This document shows, piece by piece, positions 41,490 through 49,944 of a DNA stretch of 64,000 nt. The DNA comes from Paracoccaceae bacterium. GTDB lineage: Bacteria; Pseudomonadota; Alphaproteobacteria; Rhodobacterales; Rhodobacteraceae. A program made the position numbers and the translations under genes. Below the pieces are notes generated by a model. That model was not told the origin of the DNA. It did not search any database and saw nothing but the letters and a program-made list of their open reading frames with translations. Position 1 is the first letter of the stretch. Every line of letters begins with the position of its first letter. The DNA is taken from positions 59,657 to 123,656 of the forward strand of contig JAHDXW010000009.1 in the NCBI GenBank assembly GCA_023383015.1, in the 5' to 3' direction.

Positions 41490-42382
41490 GCATCCTCGTC
41501 CTCGGCGCGCTGCACCACGACGTGATCGTGACCGCCCCGCGCCTGCCCGAGCTGGACGAGACGCTGGTGGGCGACGGCGTCGCCCATGCGCTGGGCGGCA
41601 AGGGGGCCAACGCGGCGGTTGCGGCGGCACGGATGGGGGCGCGGGTGGCGATGGCCGGGGCGGTGGGCAGCGATGCCGCGGCCGCGGCGCTGCTTGACGG
41701 CCTCGATGCCGCCGGCGTCGACCGGCGGGCGGTGCGCCGGCTTCCCGGCGCCTCGGGGATGAGCGTGGCGATCGTCACCGCCGGCGGCGCCTATGGTGCG
41801 GTGATCGTCTCGGCCGCCAACGGCGCGGTCACCGGCGCCGAGGCGGTGCCGGGGCCCGACACGCGCTGGCTGATGATCCAGAACGAGGTGCCCGAGGCCG
41901 CCAACATGGCGGCCGCCCGGACGGCCCGGGCGGCCGGCGCGCGGGTGATGCTGAACGCCGCGCCTGCCCGGCCGATGGCGGACGGGCTGCTGGCCATGGC
42001 CGACATCCTGGTGGTCAACCGCGGCGAGGCGGCGGCGCTTGCCGGCAGCGACGATCCCGGCGCCGCGGCCGGCCGGCTGCTTGCCCGTGGGCCGGGGGCG
42101 GTCGTCGTCACCCTCGGTGCTGGCGGGCTGGTGGCGCGCGCTGCCGACGGCCTTGCAGCGCGGCTGCCGGCGGTGCCGGTGGCGGCGCGGTCGAGCCACG
42201 GGGCAGGCGACGCGTTCGCCGGCGCACTGGCCGCGCGGCTGGATGCGGGCGAGCCCTTCGCCGCCGCGCTGGCCTTCGCGCAGGGGGCGGCGGCGCTGCA
42301 TGTCTCGCTGCCGCCGCCGGCGCGGAGCGCGGCGACGCCGGGGCAGGTGCTGGCGCTGATCGCTGCCGCGCGCGGGCCCTGA
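41486..42382 (+). CDS. PfkB-family carbohydrate kinase (ribokinase-like)
   Basis: 298 residues. The PfkB N-terminal signature ([15 protein letters not shown]) and the C-terminal ATP/base-catalysis signature ([17 protein letters not shown], with the catalytic Asp in GAGD) are present. [10 protein letters not shown] and [12 protein letters not shown] support a ribokinase-like fold. GTG start overlaps the previous stop. It probably phosphorylates a ketose or sugar acid downstream of the isomerase. Substrate not visible. Confidence 0.9.
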   Translation: MSILVLGALHHDVIVTAPRLPELDETLVGDGVAHALGGKGANAAVAAARMGARVAMAGAVGSDAAAAALLDGLDAAGVDRRAVRRLPGASGMSVAIVTAGGAYGAVIVSAANGAVTGAEAVPGPDTRWLMIQNEVPEAANMAAARTARAAGARVMLNAAPARPMADGLLAMADILVVNRGEAAALAGSDDPGAAAGRLLARGPGAVVVTLGAGGLVARAADGLAARLPAVPVAARSSHGAGDAFAGALAARLDAGEPFAAALAFAQGAAALHVSLPPPARSAATPGQVLALIAAARGP

Positions 42383-42467
42383 GGCGGGCCGCCGGCGGCC
42401 GGGCGGGGCCCGGCGGGGCCGGCGCACCGCCGGCGGGCGGGGTTCTGCCCTGCGCGCCGCTGTCCGC

Positions 42468-42496
42468 TTGTGGCCCTCCGGCCCCCTCCGTATATC
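42468..42496 (+). promoter_or_regulatory. Promoter of pyrB
   Basis: TTGTGG (42468-42473) and TATATC (42491-42496), 17-base spacer, ending 23 bases before the GTG start. Both boxes are recognisable, so pyrB has its own promoter separate from the sugar operon. Confidence 0.6.
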
Positions 42497-42519
42497 CTGC
42501 GGCAGTGGGGGGAAGCGGC

Positions 42520-43482
42520 GTGACGTTCAGGGGGCGGCATCTTCTGGGCATCGAGCAGCTCGCGCCGGACGAGATCCGGGCCCTGCTCGACGTCGCCGAG
42601 GACTATGCGGCGTTCAACCGCCAGCCCATGCGCCGGCGCGACACGCTGGCGGGGATGACCGTCATCACCCTGTTCTACGAGCCCTCGACGCGCACCCAGG
42701 CGTCCTTCGAGCTGGCGGGCAAGCGGCTTGGCGCCGACGTCATGACGATGGCGGTGGCGGTCTCCTCGGTGAAGAAGGGCGAGACGCTGATCGACACCGC
42801 GCTGACGCTGAACGCCATGCGCCCCGACCTGATCATCGTGCGCCACCCTGCCTCGGGAGCGGTGAACCTGCTGGCCTCCAAGGTCGACTGCGCGGTCGTC
42901 AACGCCGGCGACGGCCGCCACGAGCACCCAACCCAGGCGCTGCTGGATGCGCTGACGATCCGCCGCCGCAAGGGCCGGCTGCACCGCCTGACGGTGGCGA
43001 TCTGCGGCGACATCGCCCATTCGCGGGTCGCCCGGTCAAACATCCTGCTGCTCGGCAAGCTGGAGAACCGCATCCGCCTGGTCGGCCCGCCGACGCTCAT
43101 TCCCGCCGGCGCGCGCGAGTTGGGCTGCGAGGTCGCCCACGACATGGCCGAGGGGCTTGCCGATGCCGATGTGGTGATGATGCTGCGGCTGCAGAAGGAG
43201 CGGATGGACGGCGCCTTCATCCCCTCCGAGCGCGAGTACTACCACCGTTACGGGCTTGACGCGGCCAAGCTTGCCCATGCGCGGCCCGATGCCATCGTCA
43301 TGCATCCCGGGCCGATGAACCGCGGGGTGGAGATCGACGGCACGCTGGCCGACGACATCAACCGCTCGGTAATCCAGGACCAGGTGGAGATGGGGGTGGC
43401 GGTGCGGATGGCGGCGCTGGACCTTCTGGCGCGCAACCTGCGGGCGGCGCGCGCCGGTGCGGCGGGGGCGGCCCATGCCTGA
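42520..43482 (+). CDS. pyrB: Aspartate carbamoyltransferase catalytic subunit
   Basis: 320 residues. Carbamoyl-phosphate binding motif [20 protein letters not shown], the [20 protein letters not shown] segment, and [14 protein letters not shown] are intact. It makes carbamoyl aspartate in pyrimidine synthesis. The start is taken as GTG 42520, with GGGGGGAAGC as ribosome-binding site; GTG 42505 is possible. It is followed by a membrane protein gene and the pyrC-like gene; in bacteria with such pairing, the inactive DHOase homologue often stabilises the transcarbamoylase in a larger complex. Confidence 0.97.
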   Translation: MTFRGRHLLGIEQLAPDEIRALLDVAEDYAAFNRQPMRRRDTLAGMTVITLFYEPSTRTQASFELAGKRLGADVMTMAVAVSSVKKGETLIDTALTLNAMRPDLIIVRHPASGAVNLLASKVDCAVVNAGDGRHEHPTQALLDALTIRRRKGRLHRLTVAICGDIAHSRVARSNILLLGKLENRIRLVGPPTLIPAGARELGCEVAHDMAEGLADADVVMMLRLQKERMDGAFIPSEREYYHRYGLDAAKLAHARPDAIVMHPGPMNRGVEIDGTLADDINRSVIQDQVEMGVAVRMAALDLLARNLRAARAGAAGAAHA

Positions 43483-43582
43483 GGCGCGCGGCCCCCGCGG
43501 TAGCCGGCGGCCGGGCGAGGCGCGCGCCGCCCGGCGCGACGGCGGCGCGGCGCGCGGCTTCCGGCTGGCGAGGGACGAGGCC

Positions 43583-44185
43583 ATGGGCGGGATGATGCGG
43601 CAGGGGGCGCCACCGCGGCCGGGGCTGTGGGAGGGCGTGCTCGAACCCGGGGAACGGGTGATCTGGGCCGGACGGCCGCGGCCGGGCCTGCTGCCGGCGG
43701 CAGCTGACATGCCTGCGGTGCTGGCCGGCCTGGTGCTGCTGCTGCTGGCGCTTGCGACAATGACCTGGCCGCTGAGGGCGGGACTGGCGCTGAACCACGG
43801 CACCGGGCTGCTCCTGGTACTGCTCGGCCTGCCGCTGGCCGGGCTGGCGGCGGTGGTCGCGGCAGCGCCGGTGCTGGCCGAGCGGGCGCGGCTGGCGCGG
43901 CTGTCCTACATGCTGACCGACCGGCGGGCGGTGATCGTGACCCTCGGCCCGGAGCCCGACCTTGCGCTCTACCCCATCCCGCCGCTGGGGACGGTACGGC
44001 TGGCGCCGGGGCGGCCGGGGTCGGTGTTCTTCGCCCGCGACATCCGCACCCTGCGCCGGGGCGGCCGGCCCGGCCGGCCGCGGCCCTTCGACGTCGGCTT
44101 CGAGCGGATCGCCGACGCCGCCGAGGTCTTCGCGCTGATGCGCCGGCTGCAGTCGCTGCCGGCGCCGGGCCGGGGCGGGGCATGA
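43583..44185 (+). CDS. PH-like membrane protein between pyrB and pyrC
   Basis: 200 residues from Met at 43583. A short N-terminal part with EGVLEPGERVIWAGRPRPG, two membrane spans (about residues 45-60 and 70-95, LAGLVLLLLALATM and LLLVLLGLPLAGLAAVV), then a soluble region starting YMLTDRRAVIVTL, which resembles a bacterial PH domain. The family is uncharacterised, but a gene like this is common at this place in Rhodobacterales. Start sites upstream (to 43475) would overlap pyrB; the chosen one has GACGAGG. Its stop overlaps the pyrC start. Confidence 0.72.
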   Translation: MGGMMRQGAPPRPGLWEGVLEPGERVIWAGRPRPGLLPAAADMPAVLAGLVLLLLALATMTWPLRAGLALNHGTGLLLVLLGLPLAGLAAVVAAAPVLAERARLARLSYMLTDRRAVIVTLGPEPDLALYPIPPLGTVRLAPGRPGSVFFARDIRTLRRGGRPGRPRPFDVGFERIADAAEVFALMRRLQSLPAPGRGGA

Positions 44186-45471
44186 CGCTGCACATCGCCA
44201 ACGTCCGGCTGATCGACCCCGAGGCGCTGACCATGGCGCCGGGCAGCCTGACCGTCGCCGGCGGGCGGATCGCCGCCCGGGACGCCCCGCCGCCGGCGGG
44301 CGCGCGCATCATCGACGGCGGCGGCCTGTGCCTGGCCCCCGGCATCGTCGACCTCGGCGTCAAGGTGGGCGAGCCGGGCGAACGCCACAAGGAGAGTTTC
44401 CGCACCGCGGGCCTGGCCGCGGCCGCGGGCGGGGTGACGACGCTCGTCACCCGCCCCGACACCCGCCCGCCGATCGACAGCCCCGAGGCGCTGGAGTTCG
44501 TCGCCCGCCGCGCGGCCGAGGCGAGCCCGGTGAGGATTGCGCCGATGGCGGCGCTGACGCGCGGCCGCGACGGGCGCGAGATGGTCGAGATCGGGCTCCT
44601 GCGCGACGCCGGGGCGGTGGCCTTCACCGACGGGCTGCGGCAGGTCGAGAGCACCCGCGTGCTCGCCCGCTGCCTGACTTATGCCGCCGGGCTCGGGGCG
44701 CTGGTGATCGGCCATCCGCAGGATGCCGGCCTGTCGGCCGGAGCCGCCGCGACCTCGGGCAGGTTCGCCTCGCTGCGCGGGCTGCCGGCGGTGGCGCCGA
44801 TGGCCGAGCGGATCGGGCTGGAGCGCGACCTCGCGCTGGTGGCGATGACCGGGGCGCGCTACCACGCCGACCAGATCACCACAGCGCCCGCCCTGCCGGC
44901 GCTGGAGCGGGCGCGGGCGGAGGGCCTCGACATCAGCGCCGGGGTGTCGATCCACCATGTGACGCTGAACGAGTTCGACCTTGGCGACTACCGCACCTTC
45001 TTCAAGTTCACCCCGCCGCTGCGTGGCGAGGACGACCGGCAGGCCGTGGTGGCCGCGCTCGCCGAGGGACTGATCGACATCCTCTGCTCGATGCACGACC
45101 CCCAGGACGAGGAATCCAAGCGCCTGCCCTTCGAGGAGGCGGCGGCCGGGGCGGTCGGGCTCGAGACCTTCCTGCCGGCGGCGCTGCGGCTGTGGCACGC
45201 GGGCGCGCTGGGCCTGCCGCAGCTGTTCCGGGCGATGGCGCTGAACCCCGCCCGCCGGCTTGGCCTGCCGCAGGGGCGGCTTGCGGCCGGGGCACCGGCG
45301 GACCTCGTGCTGTTCGACCCCGATGCGCCGTTCCTGCTCGACCGGTTCCGCCTGCACTCCAAGGCCAAGAACACGCCCTTCGACGGGGCGCGGATGCAGG
45401 GGCGGGTGCGGGCGACCTGGGTGGGCGGGCGCCGGGTGTTTCCGCCGGAGGGACGCGATGCCGCCGCCTGA
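44182..45471 (+). CDS. pyrC': Dihydroorotase homologue lacking metal ligands (PyrC-like pseudoenzyme)
   Basis: 429 residues, a dihydroorotase-type barrel. Where active enzymes have the metal-binding HxH (PGxVDLHVH), this one reads [10 protein letters not shown]: Gly59 and Lys61 replace both histidines. The late Asp of TDHAPH is also gone (CSMHDPQ, Ser303-Met304-His305), though AFTDG, GHPQD and SIHHVTL histidines remain. It is therefore predicted not to be catalytically active as a DHOase but to act as a structural partner of PyrB. Its ATG overlaps the upstream stop (ATGA); plsY follows. Confidence 0.88.
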   Translation: MTLHIANVRLIDPEALTMAPGSLTVAGGRIAARDAPPPAGARIIDGGGLCLAPGIVDLGVKVGEPGERHKESFRTAGLAAAAGGVTTLVTRPDTRPPIDSPEALEFVARRAAEASPVRIAPMAALTRGRDGREMVEIGLLRDAGAVAFTDGLRQVESTRVLARCLTYAAGLGALVIGHPQDAGLSAGAAATSGRFASLRGLPAVAPMAERIGLERDLALVAMTGARYHADQITTAPALPALERARAEGLDISAGVSIHHVTLNEFDLGDYRTFFKFTPPLRGEDDRQAVVAALAEGLIDILCSMHDPQDEESKRLPFEEAAAGAVGLETFLPAALRLWHAGALGLPQLFRAMALNPARRLGLPQGRLAAGAPADLVLFDPDAPFLLDRFRLHSKAKNTPFDGARMQGRVRATWVGGRRVFPPEGRDAAA

Positions 45472-46108
45472 GACTGCCCCCGCGCTGCTTGCGCTCGCCG
45501 CGCTTGCGGGCTTCCTCCTCGGCTCGGTGCCCTTCGGGATGGTCATCACCCGCGCCCTCGGCCTGGGCGACCTGCGCGCCATCGGCTCGGGCAACATCGG
45601 CGCCACCAACGTGCTGCGTACCGGCCACCGCGGTGCGGCGGCGGCGACGCTGCTGCTCGACGCGGCCAAGGGAGCGGCGGCGGTGCTTGCGGCGCGCGCG
45701 CTGCTGGCCGAGGACGCAGCCCAGCTTGCCGGCGCCGCCGCCTTTCTTGGCCATCTCTTTCCGCCGTGGCTGGGCTTCCGCGGTGGCAAGGGGGTGGCGA
45801 CGTTCCTCGGCCTTCTGATCGCGCTCGCCTGGCCGGTCGGGCTGGCCGCCTGCGCAGTCTGGCTTGCGGCGGCGGCGGCCTTCCGCATCTCCTCGCTCGC
45901 CGCGCTGGCGGCGGCGGCCTCGGCCCCGCTGTGGGCGCTCACCCTAGGGGCCGGCGAAACGGCGCTTCTTGCCGCCGCGCTCGCCGCCCTGGTGTGGCTG
46001 CGGCACCGCGCCAACATCGCCCGGCTGGCCGCGGGCAGCGAGCCGCGGATCGGCCGGCGCCGGGCGCCCGGCCCGCCGGCGGGCGGAGGCGGCCCGCCGG
46101 GGCACTGA
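45458..46108 (+). CDS. plsY: Glycerol-3-phosphate acyltransferase PlsY
   Basis: 216 residues with about five to six membrane spans. The family motifs are intact: [33 protein letters not shown] (motif 1), [13 protein letters not shown] (motif 2), and the C-terminal [22 protein letters not shown] (motif 3). It acylates glycerol-3-phosphate with acyl-phosphate, the first step in phospholipid synthesis. The start at 45458 follows CGGAGGGACGCG and overlaps the pyrC-like gene end by 14 bases. The C-terminal tail of glycines and prolines is long. Confidence 0.95.
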   Translation: MPPPETAPALLALAALAGFLLGSVPFGMVITRALGLGDLRAIGSGNIGATNVLRTGHRGAAAATLLLDAAKGAAAVLAARALLAEDAAQLAGAAAFLGHLFPPWLGFRGGKGVATFLGLLIALAWPVGLAACAVWLAAAAAFRISSLAALAAAASAPLWALTLGAGETALLAAALAALVWLRHRANIARLAAGSEPRIGRRRAPGPPAGGGGPPGH

Positions 46109-46146
46109 CGCCCTGCCGGCGCGCGCCGCCGGGCCGCGGGGCCGGC

Positions 46147-47079
46147 CTATCGGCTGCCGGCGGAGGCCGCATCAGCGGCTCCGCCTGCGTCCGCCCCGGC
46201 CCCCTGCCGCCACGGATCCTTGTGGATGATCACGTCCGCCCCGGGCAGTTCGGCAAGGATCGCCCGCTTCAGCGCGGCGCCGATCGCATGCGCCTCGGCG
46301 AGGCTGAGCGTGCCGTCGATCTCGACATGCATGTCGACGAACAGCCGCGCCCCCGACCGCCGCGTGCGCAGGTCGTGAACGCCCCTGATCCCCGGCCAGC
46401 ACCGGGCGATCGCCGCGATGCCGGCCACGGTGCCGGGGTCGGCGCCGCGGTCCATCAGCGCGTCCCAGGCGCGGCGGAACACCGCGATCCCGCCGACGGC
46501 GAGCATCCCGGATGCCGCGAGCGCAACCACCGAATCGATCCGCGTCAGCCCCAGCAGGGCCGCGGCGGCCAGCGAAAGGATGGCGCCGAGGGTGGGCACC
46601 AGATCGCCGAGATAGTGCAGCCGGTCGGCGGCGATCACCGGGCTGCCGGTGGCCCGCGCCACCCGCCCCTGGTAGACCACGAGCACGGCCGTGAGCGCCG
46701 CCGAGACCATCATCACCGCCACGCCCTGCGCCTCGGCCGCCAGCGCCGGCGGCGCCGGGGCGAGGAGGCGCGCCGCCGCCGCCCAGCCGATCGCCGCCGC
46801 GGCGGCGAGGAGGAACAGTGCCTGGCCCAGCGCCGCCAGATCCTCGGCGGCCGAATGGCCGAAGGCGTGGTCGGCGTCGGGGGGGCGGGCGGCGTAGAGA
46901 ACCGCCGCCAGCGCCCCGGCGGAAACCAGCAGGTCCATCGCGCTGTCGGCCGCCGAGGCGGCCACCGACAGCGCCCCGGTCGCCGCCATGGCCCAGAGCT
47001 TCAGCGCCACCAGAACCGCGGCGACCGTCACTGCGGCGACCCCGGCACGACGCTTCCGGACAGTGACCTGCCGCCCCAA
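46147..47079 (-). CDS. Cation diffusion facilitator (CDF) metal exporter
   Basis: 310 residues from the proposed TTG at 47079, which has GGAGGG five bases upstream; no ATG is in the right place. Six membrane spans, the ADSAMDLLVSAGA and HAFGHSAAEDLA segments of CDF, the AADRLHYLGDL metal site, and a C-terminal cytoplasmic domain with FVDMHVEIDGTLSLAEAHAIGAALKRAI. It exports divalent metals such as Zn2+, Fe2+ or Cd2+; which one is unclear. It is convergent with plsY. Confidence 0.88.
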   Translation of the reverse strand: MGRQVTVRKRRAGVAAVTVAAVLVALKLWAMAATGALSVAASAADSAMDLLVSAGALAAVLYAARPPDADHAFGHSAAEDLAALGQALFLLAAAAAIGWAAAARLLAPAPPALAAEAQGVAVMMVSAALTAVLVVYQGRVARATGSPVIAADRLHYLGDLVPTLGAILSLAAAALLGLTRIDSVVALAASGMLAVGGIAVFRRAWDALMDRGADPGTVAGIAAIARCWPGIRGVHDLRTRRSGARLFVDMHVEIDGTLSLAEAHAIGAALKRAILAELPGADVIIHKDPWRQGAGADAGGAADAASAGSR

Positions 47080-47132
47080 CTCCGCCCTCCGCCGCCGGCG
47101 CCGCGCCGCGCGGGCCCGGCCGTGCCGACGGG

Positions 47133-47639
47133 CTAGCGAATCGTCTCGCCCGGGGCAACGCCCCACAGGGCCGCGCGCGGCACCCAGCCGCGCAGCCCCG
47201 CGGCACCGATGCGGCACCAGTCGCCGCGGCATTCGATCAGCCGCGCGACCACCCCGGCCTCGGCCCGCGCGACCTCGGGCGCGCGGGAGTCGGGCTGGGC
47301 GCGCAGTTCGACCATGTCGGTCTCGACGATCGCCGTCCGCACCCCCGACAGGAGCGCGTAGTGCACCCAGCCGCCGGCGCCGTCCCGGTCCTCGACCCGG
47401 CGCCAGTGCTCGTGCTCCGCGGTCACCCGCAGCGGCATGTCGCGGCGGGTGAACACCCAGTCCACCGCATGCGTCAGCCCCGGCCCGCGCCGGGCGTTGC
47501 CCTCGCCGGTCTTTAGCGACACGAAGCGCGGCAGCGGCAGGTTGGTCACCGGCCCCCGCGCCTCCTGTGCCTGCACCGCACCTACCGCCAGCGCCGCGGC
47601 CAGTACCGCCGCCAGCCCGATCCTGCGTTTTCCGCCCAT
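47133..47639 (-). CDS. Secreted SH3-domain protein
   Basis: 168 residues. Signal peptide (MGGKRRIGLAAVLAAALAVGAVQA), then two bacterial SH3-like repeats: LPRFVSLKTGEGNARRGPGLTHAVDWVF with DMPLRVTAEHEHWRRVEDRDGAGGWVH, and VELRAQPDSRAPEVARAEAGVVARLIECRGDWCRI with GWVPRAALWGV. These domains usually bind peptidoglycan or other cell-wall ligands. The protein is probably periplasmic. It is divergent from the 2-hydroxyacid dehydrogenase gene. The ATG at 47639 is chosen to give a normal signal peptide. Confidence 0.85.
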   Translation of the reverse strand: MGGKRRIGLAAVLAAALAVGAVQAQEARGPVTNLPLPRFVSLKTGEGNARRGPGLTHAVDWVFTRRDMPLRVTAEHEHWRRVEDRDGAGGWVHYALLSGVRTAIVETDMVELRAQPDSRAPEVARAEAGVVARLIECRGDWCRIGAAGLRGWVPRAALWGVAPGETIR

Positions 47640-47765
47640 GCCGATCCTGCCCGGTCGCTCGCAACCCGGGGTCTTGCACCGCGCCCTTGCGCCGCTTGTG
47701 CGCCGCCCCGTTCCGCGCCACCCTGCCACCACGAGGGCCGGCGGCAAAGCATGGGGAGTGGGGCG

Positions 47766-48752
47766 ATGCCCGGACGACGTCTGAGTGTTGTCGTGACGCG
47801 ACGCCTGCCCGAGGTCGTCGAGACCCGGCTGGGGGAGCTCTTCGCGGTCGAGCTGCGAGACCCCGACGTGCCGATGGGCCGCGACGAGCTGGCCGCCGCG
47901 ATGGCGCGGGCCGACGTGCTGGTGCCGACCATCACCGACCGCATCGACGCCGGGCTGATCGGCCAGGCCGGCGAGCGGCTGAAGCTGATCGCAAACTTCG
48001 GCGCCGGCTTCGACCATATCGACGTCGCCACCGCGCGCGGCCGCGGCATCATCGTCACCAACACCCCCGGGGTGGTCACCGACGACACCGCCGACATGGC
48101 GATGGCGTTGATGCTCGCGGCGATGCGGCGCATCCCCGAGGGGCTGGCGGTGATGCAGGCCGGCGAGTGGGCGGGCTGGGCGCCCACCGCCTTCCTCGGC
48201 CACCGGCTGGGGGGCAAGCGGCTGGGCATCCTCGGCATGGGCCGGATCGGCCTTGCGGTCGCCCGCCGCGCCCGCGCCTTCGGGATGCAGATCCACTACC
48301 ACAACCGCCGCCGTCTGCGCGAGGAGACCGAGGCCGAGGTCGAGGCGACGTGGTGGGAGAGCCTCGACCAGATGGTGCGGCGGGTCGACATCCTGTCGAT
48401 CAACTGCCCGCACACGCCCTCGACCTTCCATCTGATGAACGCCCGGCGGCTGAAGCTGATGAAACCCACGGCGGTGATCGTGAACACCTCGCGCGGCGAG
48501 GTGATCGACGAGAACGCGCTGACGCGGATGCTGCGGGCGGGCGAGCTGGCCGGTGCCGGCCTTGACGTCTACGAGCGCGGCAAGGACGTCAACCCCCGCC
48601 TCAGGGCGCTGCCGAACGTCGTGCTGCTGCCGCACATGGGCTCGGCCACGCATGAGGGGCGGACCGAGATGGGAGAGAAGGTGATCATCAACATCAAGAC
48701 CTTCGCCGACGGCCACCGGCCGCCCGACCAGGTGCTGCCGGGGATGCTGTGA
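47766..48752 (+). CDS. D-2-hydroxyacid dehydrogenase (glyoxylate/hydroxypyruvate reductase-like)
   Basis: 328 residues, an NAD(P)-dependent D-2-hydroxyacid dehydrogenase. The Rossmann core has LGILGMGRIGLAVARRARAFG, the catalytic Arg in NTSRGEVIDE, and the catalytic His in LPHMGSAT. It resembles glyoxylate/hydroxypyruvate reductases. The Met at 47766 has GGGGAG seven bases upstream; an in-frame ATG at 47751 is possible. Two small genes follow in tight linkage (TGATG and GTGA), making a short operon. Confidence 0.93.
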   Translation: MPGRRLSVVVTRRLPEVVETRLGELFAVELRDPDVPMGRDELAAAMARADVLVPTITDRIDAGLIGQAGERLKLIANFGAGFDHIDVATARGRGIIVTNTPGVVTDDTADMAMALMLAAMRRIPEGLAVMQAGEWAGWAPTAFLGHRLGGKRLGILGMGRIGLAVARRARAFGMQIHYHNRRRLREETEAEVEATWWESLDQMVRRVDILSINCPHTPSTFHLMNARRLKLMKPTAVIVNTSRGEVIDENALTRMLRAGELAGAGLDVYERGKDVNPRLRALPNVVLLPHMGSATHEGRTEMGEKVIINIKTFADGHRPPDQVLPGML

Positions 48753-49150
48753 TGGGCGCCGCCCTGCGCGCGGGGGCCGGCTATGCGGCGGCCGTCTTCG
48801 CGCTGGGCTTCATGCTCGGGACGCTGCGGGTGCTGGTGATCGCGCCCCGCATGGGCGAGTTCGGGGCGGTGCTGGCCGAGCTGCCGGTCATGCTCGCGGC
48901 CAGCTGGGTGGCGGCGGGCGCGCTTGCGCGCCGCTTCGGGGTGCCGCCACGGGCCGGCGCGCGGGCGGCCATGGGGGCAGCGGGGCTTGCCCTGCTGCTT
49001 GTGGCCGAGATCGCGCTCGGCCTGGGCCTCGGCAGCGAACTGGACGCGCAGGTGGCGGCGCTCGCCACGCCCGCGGGTGCCGCGGGCCTGGCCGGGCAGA
49101 TCGGCTTCGGGCTGATGCCGCTGGCCCGGCTGGCGGTGGCGGGACGGTGA
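48752..49150 (+). CDS. Small integral membrane protein of unknown function
   Basis: 132 residues with four hydrophobic helices (ALRAGAGYAAAVFALGFMLGT, AELPVMLAASWVAAGALARRF, AMGAAGLALLLVAEIALGLGLG and the C-terminal stretch). No clear family. The ATG overlaps the previous stop by one base (TGATG), so it is likely cotranslated with the dehydrogenase. It may be a membrane anchor or a stability factor, but nothing in the sequence shows which. Confidence 0.75.
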   Translation: MGAALRAGAGYAAAVFALGFMLGTLRVLVIAPRMGEFGAVLAELPVMLAASWVAAGALARRFGVPPRAGARAAMGAAGLALLLVAEIALGLGLGSELDAQVAALATPAGAAGLAGQIGFGLMPLARLAVAGR

Positions 49151-49890
49151 CGGCGCCGGGCGCCACGGCCCGCCCCGGGCACCGGCGGCGCGGGGGGCCG
49201 GTGAGCTCGCCGCCGCAGTGGCGCCGGCCGCGGGCGGCCGCGGCGGCGGCCGCGATGCTCGTGCTTGCCGCCTGCAGCCGCCCGCTCGCCCCCGGCGAGG
49301 CAGCCTTTGCCGCCGACCTCTTCGGCGACGGAATTGACCTTGCGGCGGTGCGGGTGACCGAGGGCGCGGGCCTCGGCCCCCTGCCCGCCCGGCCAGCCCC
49401 GCCCGTCCCGGCCGCGGCCGACCCCGGCCCCGACCCCTGCCGGCGCGCCCCCGCCCCGGGGCGCGGGCCGCCCGCGGCCTTCGTCATCGGCAACCGCATC
49501 CATCTCGTCGGCCGCTTCTACCGCGACGACATGCTGGCCGGCTGGCCGGGGCCGGTGCATCCCGTGCTCGCCCTGCTGCTTGCCCACGAGCTTGTCCATG
49601 TCTGGCAGTGGCAACGGCGCGCCGTGACCGGCTTCTCGCCCCTGGCCGCCATGGCCGAGGGGCTGGGCGGGGGCGATCCCTATTTCCATGCCGCCGATTC
49701 CGGGCGGGCGTTCCTTGCCCATGGCTACGAGCAGCAGGCCGCGATCGTCGAGGATTATGTCTGCCACCTGCTGCTCGACCCCGGCTCGCCGCGGCTCGAA
49801 CGGCTCGCCGCGATCCTTGCCCCGCACCTTGCGCTCGCGCGGATCGGGGCGGCGTCGATTTCCGCCCGCATCAGGTCGGATGCGCCCTGA
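49147..49890 (+). CDS. Lipoprotein with a zinc-peptidase-like HELVH motif
   Basis: 247 residues from the GTG at 49147 (another GTG lies at 49201). The signal ends in a lipobox LAACS, predicting a lipoprotein. The mature part has NRIHLVGRFYRDD, a HELVHVWQWQRR motif (residues 147-151, HExxH), and a later EDYVCHLLLDPGSPRLERLA region. HExxH suggests zinc binding, as in DUF4157-like peptidases; a third ligand (possibly Glu in HGYEQQAAIVEDY) is not proven. It follows the membrane protein by GTGA overlap and precedes the DMGDH-like gene by 55 bases. Confidence 0.7.
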   Translation: MTAPGATARPGHRRRGGPVSSPPQWRRPRAAAAAAAMLVLAACSRPLAPGEAAFAADLFGDGIDLAAVRVTEGAGLGPLPARPAPPVPAAADPGPDPCRRAPAPGRGPPAAFVIGNRIHLVGRFYRDDMLAGWPGPVHPVLALLLAHELVHVWQWQRRAVTGFSPLAAMAEGLGGGDPYFHAADSGRAFLAHGYEQQAAIVEDYVCHLLLDPGSPRLERLAAILAPHLALARIGAASISARIRSDAP

Positions 49891-49944
49891 CGCGCGGCGG
49901 CGCTTTCCGTCATCTGGGTGCGGTGCGCCAAGCGGAGGACGCCG

